NCBI RefSeq assembly: GCF_018802605.1
Contig: NZ_CP069161.1
Location: 2,914,001-2,978,000 of the forward strand
Direction: 5' to 3'
DNA length: 64,000 nucleotides
DNA from: Paludibacterium paludis
GTDB lineage: Bacteria > Pseudomonadota > Gammaproteobacteria > Burkholderiales > Chromobacteriaceae
This document shows positions 29,072 to 41,327 of the stretch, in pieces. Position 1 is the stretch's first letter, and each line of letters opens with the position of its first letter. Below the pieces are notes generated by a model. That model had not been told where the DNA came from, did no database searches, and saw nothing but the letters and a program-made list of their open reading frames with translations. Made by a program: the position numbers and the translations under genes.

Positions 29072-29875
29072 ATGACGCAAAACCTGCAAGCATCCCAATC
29101 CACCGCCGACGGCAAACTCAACGTCATTGATCTGCACAAGAGCTACGGCAACCACGAAGTCCTGAAGGGGATCTCGATGACGGCCCGCGCCGGTGACGTG
29201 ATCAGCATCATCGGCTCGTCCGGCTCGGGCAAAAGCACCTTCCTGCGCTGCCTCAACCTTCTGGAGGCGCCTCATCAGGGACGCATCATCGTCAGCGGCG
29301 AGGAACTGTCCCTTGTGCCGGACCAGCGCACCGGCGCGCTCAAGGCCGCCGACCCGAAGCAACTGGCGCGCATCCGCACCCGGCTTGGCATGGTGTTCCA
29401 ACACTTCAATCTGTGGGCGCACATGACCGTCCTGGAAAACCTTATCGAAGCGCCGATCCATGTGCTGGGCCAGTCGCGCGACGAAGCCACGACCCGGGGC
29501 CTGCACTATCTGGACAAGGTCGGTCTGTCGCATGTCGCGGACAACTATCCATCGCACCTGTCGGGCGGCCAGCAGCAACGCGTGGCGATCGCGCGGGCCC
29601 TGGCCATGGAACCGGAAGTGATGCTGTTTGACGAACCGACATCGGCGCTGGACCCGGAACTGGTCGGCGAAGTGCTGCGCGTCATGCAGGACCTGGCTTC
29701 GGAAGGACGCACCATGGTTGTGGTCACTCACGAGATGGGCTTCGCGCGCGAAGTTTCCAATCATGTGATGTTCCTGCACCTTGGCAAGGTCGAGGAAGAA
29801 GGCGATCCCGCCACCGTGCTGAGCAATCCGCAAAGCCCGCGACTTGCGCAATTTCTCTCGGGAAACCTGAAATAA
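29072..29875 (+). CDS. aotP: Basic amino acid ABC transporter ATPase (HisP/AotP type)
   Basis: The cytoplasmic ATPase that powers the AotQM permease. The 267-aa protein has Walker [10 protein letters not shown] (48-56), the Q-loop in [15 protein letters not shown], the signature [16 protein letters not shown], Walker [15 protein letters not shown] and the switch histidine in [13 protein letters not shown]. The N-terminus is extended by about 17 residues relative to HisP. It sits fourth in the operon; no gene for the fifth Pseudomonas aot product (AotO) is present. Confidence 0.9.
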   Translation: MTQNLQASQSTADGKLNVIDLHKSYGNHEVLKGISMTARAGDVISIIGSSGSGKSTFLRCLNLLEAPHQGRIIVSGEELSLVPDQRTGALKAADPKQLARIRTRLGMVFQHFNLWAHMTVLENLIEAPIHVLGQSRDEATTRGLHYLDKVGLSHVADNYPSHLSGGQQQRVAIARALAMEPEVMLFDEPTSALDPELVGEVLRVMQDLASEGRTMVVVTHEMGFAREVSNHVMFLHLGKVEEEGDPATVLSNPQSPRLAQFLSGNLK

Positions 29876-29955
29876 TCGTACAATAGGGGCATACGTGCCC
29901 CTGCTGTCCGACAACCCGGCGGCACGGCACACATCCGATCACCCGACAGAGCGAC

Positions 29956-30930
29956 ATGGCCCATCCGACCCACGCAAAACCTCAGAGATTCGGTTTTCTT
30001 CTTCTCCCCCACGCCTCGCTGGCAGATCTCGCCTTTGCCACGGAGGTGCTGGTGCGCGCCAACCAGCTCGCGGAAAAGAAGCTCTACGAGTTCGTCACCC
30101 TGTCCCTTGACGGAGCCCCGGTCGTCACGGCCAGCGGCATGCGCCAGCCCGCGGATCTGCCCCTTTCCTATAGCCCCAAACTCGATGCGCTGTTCGTGCT
30201 GGCCGGCGACGTGACCGCCGAGGTGAACACCGAGGAACTCTCGAAGGGCATCCATGCGCAGTCCCCGGACAAGCTGCCGCTGGCCGGCATCGACTGCGGC
30301 AGCTACTGGCTCGCCCGCACCGGTTTTCTCAACGGTCATCGCGCCACGATCCACTGGCAGGAAATCAGCCAGTTCACCGAGACCTTCCCGGACGTCATCG
30401 TGTCGTCAAACCTCTTCGAAATCGAAGACAACCGCATGAGCTGCGCCGGCGGGGCCGCCATGATGGATTTCATGCTGACGCTGATCGGCGACCATCACGG
30501 CAATGAATTCGCCTCGAGACTCTCCGAGCTGTTTTCCATGGAACGCATCCGCCCGGGCAACGAACGCCAGCGCATTCCGCTCGCCACTCGTATCGGCGGC
30601 AGCCAGCCCAAGCTGACCGAGGCTGTCAGCCTGATGGAAGCCAACATCGAGGAACCCCTCAGCACCGACGATATCGCCTACTACGTCGGCGTATCGCGCC
30701 GCCAGCTGGAGCGGCTCTTCAAGCAATACCTCGGCACCGTGCCCTCCCGCTATTACCTGGAACTCAGGCTCGCGCGCGCGCGCCAATTGCTTCAGCAGAC
30801 GTCCAAGTCCATCGTGCAGATCGGGCTGGCCTGCGGCTTCTCGAGCGGCCCGCACTTCTCCAGCACCTACCGCAACCATTTCGGCATCACCCCCCGGGAA
30901 GAACGCGCCCAGCGCACACAAGGCAGCTGA
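29956..30930 (+). CDS. argR: AraC/GlxA-family arginine regulator ArgR
   Basis: A 324-aa regulator with an N-terminal DJ-1/PfpI (class I amidotransferase-like) sensing domain, residues about 10-190 (GIDCGSYWLARTGFLNG around the nucleophile elbow; MSCAGGAAMMDFML), and a C-terminal AraC helix-turn-helix pair (STDDIAYYVGVSRRQLERLF; IVQIGLACGFSSGPHFSSTY). This architecture and its place at the end of an aotJQMP-like operon match the Pseudomonas ArgR that activates arginine uptake, arginine succinyltransferase genes and gdhB. The binding elements upstream of the operon and of gdhB fit its known half-site, so the module probably controls itself. The spacer from aotP is 80 bp with no terminator. Confidence 0.88.
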   Translation: MAHPTHAKPQRFGFLLLPHASLADLAFATEVLVRANQLAEKKLYEFVTLSLDGAPVVTASGMRQPADLPLSYSPKLDALFVLAGDVTAEVNTEELSKGIHAQSPDKLPLAGIDCGSYWLARTGFLNGHRATIHWQEISQFTETFPDVIVSSNLFEIEDNRMSCAGGAAMMDFMLTLIGDHHGNEFASRLSELFSMERIRPGNERQRIPLATRIGGSQPKLTEAVSLMEANIEEPLSTDDIAYYVGVSRRQLERLFKQYLGTVPSRYYLELRLARARQLLQQTSKSIVQIGLACGFSSGPHFSSTYRNHFGITPREERAQRTQGS

Positions 30931-31077
30931 TCCGGTAGCGGCGGCTCACGCCGAACGGGTTCCCCGCCCATCCGGAACCCATCATTTCGGACTCGTCCGA
31001 TTTCCATGATCCCCTGTGCGCGGACAATTCCCCGGTATCGCTTTTTATCTCCACACCGATGCCATCAGGGAATTGCC

Positions 31078-32211
31078 ATGACACCGATCACATCTTCCGG
31101 TCCCCGCACCTTACGCCACTCAGCCTCGGCTCCCGAAGCTCAATCCGCAGGCGGCCTCGCCAGCCAACTGGACAAAGCCGGTTTGACCAGCGCGCGCCCC
31201 ACTCCTCCCCTGCGCCGCGCCCACACGCTGAATCATATTCATCGCATCGCCAAAACCCATGCGCAAGAGCACGGCCGGATCGAAGAGCAGGTCGCCAAAA
31301 GCTTCGTTGCCCGCGAGCATCTTGACGCGATTGCCACCGCGACCCGCCAAGGCCATTTCGCCATCACGTTCAGGGAAGCCGGTGCGGCAACGCTGGCATG
31401 CCTGGCCAGAGGCGCCGCGGCGAAGGGACACGACATTCTGGAAAAAACCATCAAGCCCGCCTCCCTCAAGTCGGCGTACGGCGAGGCAAGCGACGCGCAT
31501 CTCGCAACGATTCGCAAAGCCGGCATCGAAGGATATGTCGGCCACTGGAGCAAAGAAAACGGACTGTGCGGCATGTATCTGTCGCCCGAGGTCGCCGCCT
31601 GGGCGCATGCCGCGGATCCCGTGCTGCGCGCAGCCCATGCCGGACTCATCCGCAAGGAGCAGCATGGCGAGACCCACTACATTTACCCCCTTGACATTCA
31701 CCGGCTGGATGCCTCTTTGCACACCCTCAAGAGCATCGCGAATTGGGAGACGCTCCCGTTCACGGGTGATTACGACACGCACGACATCATCAGTTTCAGC
31801 GGAGCGGGCAAGCCCCACGTTCCACCATCCGGAAGCAATGAAGAACAGTTCGTCGTCAATGCCGTCAACCAGGCGGTCGCCGCCGTGGATCCGGCACGGC
31901 CGTTCGACAAGGTATCCCACAATGTCGTACGACATGGCCCACAAGTCAGCTACGCGGCACACATGATGGACCACGAAAAGGGTGCGCCGCTGATCAAGGA
32001 TGTCGCGAACCCTTCCTTCCCTCTGGCGGTCTGCGATCGCGGCACCTGGTCGATCATCTCGACACGCGAAGAACTGTCCGAGTTGTACAAGGGCGCGGGG
32101 GGAAATCTGAAAAGCACCTGGCAGGAGGACGGCGGAGCGCATTTCGCACCGGTCGAACAGGGCCGGGCCGCGCATGTCCGATTCCAGCGCGGCAGCCGCA
32201 CCAGCCAGTAA
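31078..32211 (+). CDS. ExoY/edema-factor-like nucleotidyl cyclase, probable secreted effector
   Basis: A 377-aa protein whose centre matches the catalytic core of the bacterial toxin cyclases (CyaA, anthrax EF, ExoY). FREAGAATLACLARGAAAKG aligns with the FR...T.L...G..TKG block, and K116-GHDILE-K123 keeps the two ATP-contacting lysines seven residues apart (EF K346/K353), though the EF histidine between them is a leucine. FTGDYDTHDI supplies the metal-binding D231-x-D233. VVRHGPQVS supplies the HG block with H286. Then LAVCDRGTWSIIST resembles the final strands. The first 60 residues are rich in S, T, P and A with no signal peptide, as in type III effectors. Product (cAMP, cGMP or other) and host cofactor are unknown. 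AGGGA seven bases before ATG 31078 supports the start. Confidence 0.75.
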   Translation: MTPITSSGPRTLRHSASAPEAQSAGGLASQLDKAGLTSARPTPPLRRAHTLNHIHRIAKTHAQEHGRIEEQVAKSFVAREHLDAIATATRQGHFAITFREAGAATLACLARGAAAKGHDILEKTIKPASLKSAYGEASDAHLATIRKAGIEGYVGHWSKENGLCGMYLSPEVAAWAHAADPVLRAAHAGLIRKEQHGETHYIYPLDIHRLDASLHTLKSIANWETLPFTGDYDTHDIISFSGAGKPHVPPSGSNEEQFVVNAVNQAVAAVDPARPFDKVSHNVVRHGPQVSYAAHMMDHEKGAPLIKDVANPSFPLAVCDRGTWSIISTREELSELYKGAGGNLKSTWQEDGGAHFAPVEQGRAAHVRFQRGSRTSQ

Positions 32212-32223
32212 GGAAGAGCCCCA

Positions 32224-32256
32224 AAACCAAAAGCCCTGACCGTAGGGTCAGGGCTT
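32224..32256 (-). terminator. Intrinsic terminator of the rRNA operon
   Basis: On the minus strand AAGCCCTGACC pairs with GGTCAGGGCTT (plus strand 32231-32256) and is followed by TTGGTTTT. It lies 11 bp after the 5S gene and 13-20 bp after the stop of the convergent cyclase gene, which it may also serve on the plus strand less efficiently. Confidence 0.85.
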
Positions 32257-32266
32257 GGAGGGGGGA

Positions 32267-32381
32267 GTCTGGCGGTGTCCTACTTTCACACGGCGAATAC
32301 CGCACTATCATCGGCGCTAAGGCGTTTCACGGTCCTGTTCGGGATGGGAAGGCGTGGGACCACCTCGCTATGGCCGCCAGA
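32267..32381 (-). rRNA. rrf: 5S ribosomal RNA
   Basis: The minus strand reads CTGGCGGCCATAGCGAGGTG at the 5' end and closes with the complementary GTAGGACACCGCCAG, the terminal helix of 5S rRNA. The internal CCGAACAG... loop and GTGAAACGCC are canonical. Length about 115 nt; ends estimated by alignment to E. coli and may be off by a few bases. Confidence 0.93.
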
Positions 32382-32490
32382 CATAAACTGTCAACAAATC
32401 AAGAAGCCGCCCGCGCGTCGCGGGAGTATGTATCGGGTCGATGACGCATCGCGTCGCCAGCCTGGGCTCACCCAAGCTGTTCAAATGATA

Positions 32491-35383
<2,893 letters not shown>

Positions 35384-35611
35384 CTATCATCTGAACAGCC
35401 TAAACCACCCAGACTCCAGTTTCGCGACACGTCACGATCCCCTTCAAGACCGTCACGTCGATACAATCATCTACCCAAGTCGCACCCACCCGGATTCCTC
35501 CGGATCGGTGAACTTTACATATCAGCTTCTCAATTTGTTAAAGATCAACGCGTTGGCTACAACGCAAATCAAAAACGACGGATCCCTTCCCATCCTCTTT
35601 GATTTGCACTG

Positions 35612-35687
35612 TGGTGGAGGCAGACGGGATCGAACCGACGACCCCCTGCTTGCAAAGCAGGTGCTCTCCCAACTGAGCTATGCCCCC
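35612..35687 (-). tRNA. tRNA-Ala (anticodon TGC)
   Basis: 76 nt including the encoded CCA. GGGGGCATAGCTCAGTTGGG starts the molecule, the anticodon stem-loop holds CTTTGCAAG with TGC, and GGTTCGATCC is the T arm. It lies in the 16S-23S spacer, next to tRNA-Ile. Confidence 0.97.
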
Positions 35688-35698
35688 CTTCAGAGTCC

Positions 35699-35775
35699 TG
35701 GTGGGTCTGGTTGGACTCGAACCAACGACCCCCGCCTTATCAAGACGGTGCTCTAACCGGCTGAGCTACAAACCC
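35699..35775 (-). tRNA. tRNA-Ile (anticodon GAT)
   Basis: 77 nt including CCA. GGGTTTGTAGCTCAGCCGG at the 5' end, anticodon loop CTTGATAAG with GAT, T arm GGTTCGAGTCC. It is transcribed between 16S and tRNA-Ala, the usual order in proteobacterial rRNA operons. Confidence 0.97.
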
Positions 35776-35837
35776 AGTCTCTACTTGCCAACTTCCGAAT
35801 AACCGATAGGTTGTGAGCGCTTGACGTCGCCATTCTC

Positions 35838-37378
<1,541 letters not shown>

Positions 37379-37539
37379 AATCGCTAACTTTACTTCTGGC
37401 ACGCAAGATCTAAAGAAACAAAACCAGGTTCATTTCTGTCTTGCCGTGCAAGTGTCGGCTTCGCCAAACACTCACACCTATCGGTTATTCGCATTATTAA
37501 AGATCGGCGCCGCGCTCTTCGCTGCAGCAGAGGAAGCGA

Positions 37540-37568
37540 ACTATACCCCCCAAACCCACACCCGTCAA
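37540..37568 (-). promoter_or_regulatory. rRNA operon promoter
   Basis: On the minus strand TTGACG (37568-37563), 17-bp spacer, TATAGT (37545-37540): five of six bases match in each hexamer. Transcription would start near 37533, giving a leader of about 155 nt before 16S. The leader (37379-37533) contains no gene. The site lies just downstream of the rnr terminator. Confidence 0.8.
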
Positions 37569-37578
37569 CTCCTTTCTC

Positions 37579-37609
37579 AAAAAAACCCGGCCGCGTTCCC
37601 GCGGCCGGG
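37579..37609 (-). terminator. Intrinsic terminator of rnr
   Basis: On the minus strand CCCGGCCGCG, GGAA loop, CGCGGCCGGG followed by seven T's (plus strand 37579-37609). The stem is perfect. It separates rnr from the rRNA operon promoter that begins 11 bp further on. Confidence 0.92.
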
Positions 37610-37643
37610 CTCTGGAAGCTCGAATTCCCAACGCTGGATCACC

Positions 37644-40289
37644 TCACCCCTGGCGCCGGGTGCGGCGGCGAGAAGCGGGGGCGGCGGGTTTGGCCACCGA
37701 CTCAGCGGGCGCCTTTGCCGCCGTCGCCCGGGGTTCCGGCGCGGCGCCCGCCGAAGAAGGCGAGCCAGTCTCGCCGGACTCCGGATTGGCGGGCGCTACC
37801 GCCTCCCCCGCCGAGGGCGCGGGCTTACCCGGGGAACGGCGGCGCTTCTGGGTGGGAGCGGCGGGCGCCACCGGCGGAACATCCGCCGCTGCCGACACTC
37901 CGGCCTGCCCGGCCGGCTTGCTTCTGCGTCGACGGGACGCCGGCGCGGGAGCCGCCTCGACGGCCGGAGCCTCCGGCACAGACGAAGCCGCCGCGGAGGC
38001 ATCCTTCGCCGACTGCGAGGATGGCGCCGCCATACCCCCCTCTTTGCCGCGACGCTGCCCGTGGCGCTTGCCGTCGGGCTTGCCGCGAGCCGGCGCGCTC
38101 GCCGGCTTTGGCTCCGTCACTTCTTCTGGCCGAACGATCTGGAAGTCGATCTTCGATGCCTCCAGATCCGCGCGCACCACCCGCACGGTCAAGCCGTCGC
38201 CCAACTGATAGCGCAAGCCGCTCTTCTCGCCGACGATGGCTTGGATGTCCTTGCGGTAATGGAAATAGTCGCGCCCCAGCTCCGATATGTGCACAAGCCC
38301 TTCCACATAGACCTCGTCCAGCAGCACAAAAACACCGAAGCTGGTCACCGCGCTGATCCGCCCGGTGAACACTTCGCCGACCTTGTCCCGCATATAGAAG
38401 GTTTTCAGCCAGGACTCGACATCGCGACTGGCATCGTCGGCGCGCCGCTCGGTCATCGAGCAGTGCTCGCCAAGCTTGGCCCACTTGCCCGGCTTGTAAG
38501 CCTGCCCGTCGAGCACACCCTTGATCGCCCGGTGAAGCAACAGATCCGGATAACGGCGAATCGGCGAGGTGAAATGGGTGTACGCCTCGTAGGCCAGACC
38601 GAAGTGCCCGTTGTTTTCCGGGGTGTAGACCGCCTGCTGCATGGAACGCAGCAACATGGTCTGCAGCACGTGAGCATCGGGACGCCCTTCGATCTTCTCG
38701 GCGAGATGCGCGTAATCCTTGGTCGTCGGACGGTCCTCGCCCCCCAGGGTCAGACCGACCAGCCGCAGGTAGGCGCGCAGGTGTTCCAGCTTCTCCTCGG
38801 TCGGGCCTTCATGCACCCGGAACAGGCACTTGGCCTTGTTCTTGAGAATGAAGTCCGCCGCGCAGACGTTCGCCGCCAGCATGCACTCTTCGATCAGGCG
38901 ATGCGCATCGTTGCGCACCACCGGCACGATCCGGTCGATCTTGCCGTCCTTGTTGAAGATCATGCGCGTTTCACTCGATTCGAACTCGATGGCGCCCCGC
39001 TTCTCCCTGGCGGCCAGCAACACCCTGAACAGGGAATGAAGCACCGTCAGGTGCGGCATGACCGGATGATCCGAACCGTGCTGGAGCCAGCCCCAAACCT
39101 GCTCATAGGTCAAACGGGCCTTGGACTTCATCACGGCGGGGTAAAACTCGTAGGACTTGACCGCTCCCTTGGCGGAAATGGTCATGTCGCAGACCATGCA
39201 CAGACGCTCGACATCGGGATTGAGCGAGCAAATGCCATTGGACAGCGCCTCCGGCAGCATGGGGATGACGCGACGCGGGAAATACACGGACGTTCCGCGC
39301 TCCCGGGCCTCCCGGTCCAGCGCATCGTCCGGCGTCACATAAAAGCTCACGTCGGCGATGGCCACCACCAGGCGGAACCCCTTGCCCTTGGGTTCGGCGA
39401 ATACGGCATCATCGAAATCGCGCGCCGTCTCCCCATCGATCGTCACCAACGGCATCTCGCGCAGATCGACACGCCCCTTGATATCCTTCTTGCGCACTTT
39501 GCGCGGTGTCGCGGCGGCCTGAGCCTCGGCCTCCGCGGAAAACAGGTAGGGCAACTCGTGCTTGCGCAGGGCGATCTCGATCTCCATGCCCGGATCGGCG
39601 TAATTGCCCAGCACCTCGATCACGCGGCCGATCGCCTGTCGATGGCTGTCCGGAGGCGTCACGATCCCGGCGACCACCACCTGCCCGTGCCCGGCCCCGC
39701 CCTCGCCGCCCTGCTCGATCAGGATGTCGTGGCTGATACGCCGGTCTTCGGGCACCACGAGCCAGACACCGCGCTCATGATAGATACGGCCGACAACCTG
39801 GGTCACGGCGCGATCCAGCACTTCGACCACAGCTCCCTCCGCCCTTCCGCGCTTGTCGGCGCCCACATGGCGAACCATCACCGTATCGCCGTGCATCACC
39901 TTGCGCATTTCGCGCTCGGGCAGGAACAGATCGTCCCGGCCCTCTTCGGCCGGCACGGCAAAGCCGTAGCCGTCGCGATGCCCCTGCACCGTGCACTTGA
40001 TCAGATCGAGCTTGCCGGCGACGCAGACCGCGCCCTTGCGGTTGATGATGATCTGCCCCTCGCGCTCCATCGCGCGCAAGCGCCGTTCGAAAAAGGTGTC
40101 TTCGCCGGCTTCGATGGAAAGCATCTGCGCCAGTTCACCGGCGAAAAGGGGAACCCCCTGCTCGGCCAGGATGCTCAAAATGAACTCCCGGCTCGGCAAG
40201 GGGTTGGAATATTTGAGTTTTTCACGCTCCAGATACGGGTCTTGCTGGCGGAGTGGAGTTTTTTTTGCCTTATTCTGTTTCGCGGCCAT
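37644..40289 (-). CDS. rnr: Ribonuclease R
   Basis: An 881-aa 3'-5' exoribonuclease of the RNB family that degrades structured RNA and works in rRNA and tmRNA quality control. It shows an N-terminal winged helix (SREFILSILAEQGVPLFAGE), cold-shock domains, and the RNB core with TIDGETARDFDDAVFAE, whose aspartates hold the catalytic magnesium, and HFTSPIRRYPDLLLHRAI. An S1 domain follows (GEVFTGRISAVTSFGVFVLL). The last 145 residues are a long Ala/Pro/Ser tail with three arginine clusters (SRRRRSK, QKRRRS, SRRRTRR), longer than in E. coli. ATG 40289 is chosen because AGGGGA precedes it; upstream codons to 40349 overlap the promoter region of the divergent tRNA gene. Confidence 0.95.
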   Translation of the reverse strand: MAAKQNKAKKTPLRQQDPYLEREKLKYSNPLPSREFILSILAEQGVPLFAGELAQMLSIEAGEDTFFERRLRAMEREGQIIINRKGAVCVAGKLDLIKCTVQGHRDGYGFAVPAEEGRDDLFLPEREMRKVMHGDTVMVRHVGADKRGRAEGAVVEVLDRAVTQVVGRIYHERGVWLVVPEDRRISHDILIEQGGEGGAGHGQVVVAGIVTPPDSHRQAIGRVIEVLGNYADPGMEIEIALRKHELPYLFSAEAEAQAAATPRKVRKKDIKGRVDLREMPLVTIDGETARDFDDAVFAEPKGKGFRLVVAIADVSFYVTPDDALDREARERGTSVYFPRRVIPMLPEALSNGICSLNPDVERLCMVCDMTISAKGAVKSYEFYPAVMKSKARLTYEQVWGWLQHGSDHPVMPHLTVLHSLFRVLLAAREKRGAIEFESSETRMIFNKDGKIDRIVPVVRNDAHRLIEECMLAANVCAADFILKNKAKCLFRVHEGPTEEKLEHLRAYLRLVGLTLGGEDRPTTKDYAHLAEKIEGRPDAHVLQTMLLRSMQQAVYTPENNGHFGLAYEAYTHFTSPIRRYPDLLLHRAIKGVLDGQAYKPGKWAKLGEHCSMTERRADDASRDVESWLKTFYMRDKVGEVFTGRISAVTSFGVFVLLDEVYVEGLVHISELGRDYFHYRKDIQAIVGEKSGLRYQLGDGLTVRVVRADLEASKIDFQIVRPEEVTEPKPASAPARGKPDGKRHGQRRGKEGGMAAPSSQSAKDASAAASSVPEAPAVEAAPAPASRRRRSKPAGQAGVSAAADVPPVAPAAPTQKRRRSPGKPAPSAGEAVAPANPESGETGSPSSAGAAPEPRATAAKAPAESVAKPAAPASRRRTRRQG

Positions 40290-40316
40290 TGACATCCCCT
40301 GAAAGCTGTTTATAAT
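40289..40316 (+). promoter_or_regulatory. Consensus promoter of the first tRNA-Leu gene
   Basis: TTGACA (40289-40294), 16-bp spacer, TATAAT (40311-40316): both hexamers are perfect. It points to the tRNA gene 48 bp downstream and overlaps the rnr start codon on the other strand. Confidence 0.85.
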
Positions 40317-40364
40317 GCGCTTCTCACGTCGCAGCGCTGGTTTAATCATACAGCAATCGGCGAA

Positions 40365-40451
40365 GCCCAGGTGGCGGAATTGGTAGACGCACTAGGTTCA
40401 GGTCCTAGCGCCCGCAAGGGTGTGGAAGTTCGAGTCTTCTCCTGGGCACCA
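40365..40451 (+). tRNA. tRNA-Leu (anticodon CAG), copy 1
   Basis: 87 nt with encoded CCA and a long variable arm typical of leucine tRNAs. It starts GCCCAGGTGGCGGAATTGG, has the anticodon loop TTCAGGT with CAG, and ends CTCCTGGGCACCA. Own promoter upstream and own terminator downstream make it a single-gene unit. Two further copies lie at 42315 and 43839. Confidence 0.96.
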
Positions 40452-40462
40452 CATTCAAGAAA

Positions 40463-40497
40463 AAAGCTCACTCAATCGCGAGTGAGCTTTTTTTGTT
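40463..40497 (+). terminator. Intrinsic terminator after tRNA-Leu copy 1
   Basis: AAAGCTCACTC (40463-40473), a 6-nt loop, GAGTGAGCTTT (40480-40490) continuing into a T run to 40494. The hairpin lies 12 bp after the tRNA. Its A run on the other side lets it act for the minus-strand gene at 40531 as well. Confidence 0.9.
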
Positions 40498-40530
40498 TGC
40501 CCCGACCCTTCCGGACCGGGGCCACGCCGA

Positions 40531-40854
40531 TCAATCGCCCATCAGCATCGCATAAAACGGCGCCGGCATGGAGTAGACATTGCCCTTGTCGCGGCGAAAC
40601 AGGCCCTCGCCGCAGCTTCCACAGGCCATCAGACGACGATGGTCATTCGCCCCGCCCAGCGTCCACAAGCCGACACGGTCACTGCCGCAGTGCACGCAAT
40701 CCGCCCCGTGATGCCGCATGGTGCGTGCATCCGGATGTTTTTCAACGTATTCCTCATACGTCGGATGACGGGTAAAGATGTGTTGAACACGCATGTACCA
40801 GACCATCAGCCAGGTCATACCCACCACAAACAGTACAGTCACCAGATACAACAT
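40531..40854 (-). CDS. Small membrane-anchored zinc-ribbon-like protein
   Basis: A 107-aa protein with one N-terminal membrane helix (MLYLVTVLFVVGMTWLMVWY) and a soluble part carrying two cysteine pairs, DCVHCGSD and MACGSCGEG, about 25 residues apart: a probable zinc ribbon. H and D residues surround them (RTMRHHGADCVHC). I do not recognise a named family. The helix should place the zinc domain at the cytoplasmic face or in the periplasm, which cannot be decided here. It lies between the tRNA-Leu terminator and an AT-rich spacer, transcribed alone. Confidence 0.65.
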   Translation of the reverse strand: MLYLVTVLFVVGMTWLMVWYMRVQHIFTRHPTYEEYVEKHPDARTMRHHGADCVHCGSDRVGLWTLGGANDHRRLMACGSCGEGLFRRDKGNVYSMPAPFYAMLMGD

Positions 40855-41327
40855 AAGCCACTCCAGATTCTTGTTTACCAGCCAATCCCCGGGACGGATG
40901 CCAAATGCTTGTATTTTATAAACTTAAACGGCACCGTCAGTTCCGAACATACCCCAGCGAAAGCACAGGGGCAAGTCCGGAGTTTCATTTTTTTCATGAC
41001 GTTGCAACATCAGTCTTTTCCTATTTTTTTACTAGCGCGAATGCTTATATAACAGTCACTTATTCAATGATATTCTAATGAACACCCCTCGCGCGGTCCG
41101 CGATATTGCTGCAAAGCAGCAAATCCGTCAATCCCCTCCTTTAATGCCAAAAAAATAAATACGTACATTCACGTACCAACCACCATTGGCAACTAGGTGT
41201 TTCCCCTTAGTCGCGTGGTAATTCCGCAACCCGCGGACGCGAACCGTTCCCTGCCGGACATGAATTCATCGCACTTGCGGTATAGTTCTCATAACAAATA
41301 ATGAAAACGATCCCGGGAATGGACATC
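40855..41327. other. 473-bp AT-rich spacer with small repeats, no gene seen
   Basis: No credible open frame. The stretch is clearly AT-richer than the chromosome average. It holds a perfect inverted repeat TTGCTGC-AAA-GCAGCAA (41106-41122), a CGCGG-TC-CGCG repeat just before it, and a direct repeat ACGTAC (twice within 41161-41176). A TATAGT at 41281 could be the -10 of the downstream gene, but no matching -35 was found. It may hold regulation for the PEP-CTERM gene and for the minus-strand gene at 40854. Confidence 0.45.

Noticed and set aside
37446..40292. 948-codon plus-strand open frame opposite rnr
   Set aside because: Antisense shadow of RNase R; composition is His/Arg/Gly-rich and it matches nothing recognisable.
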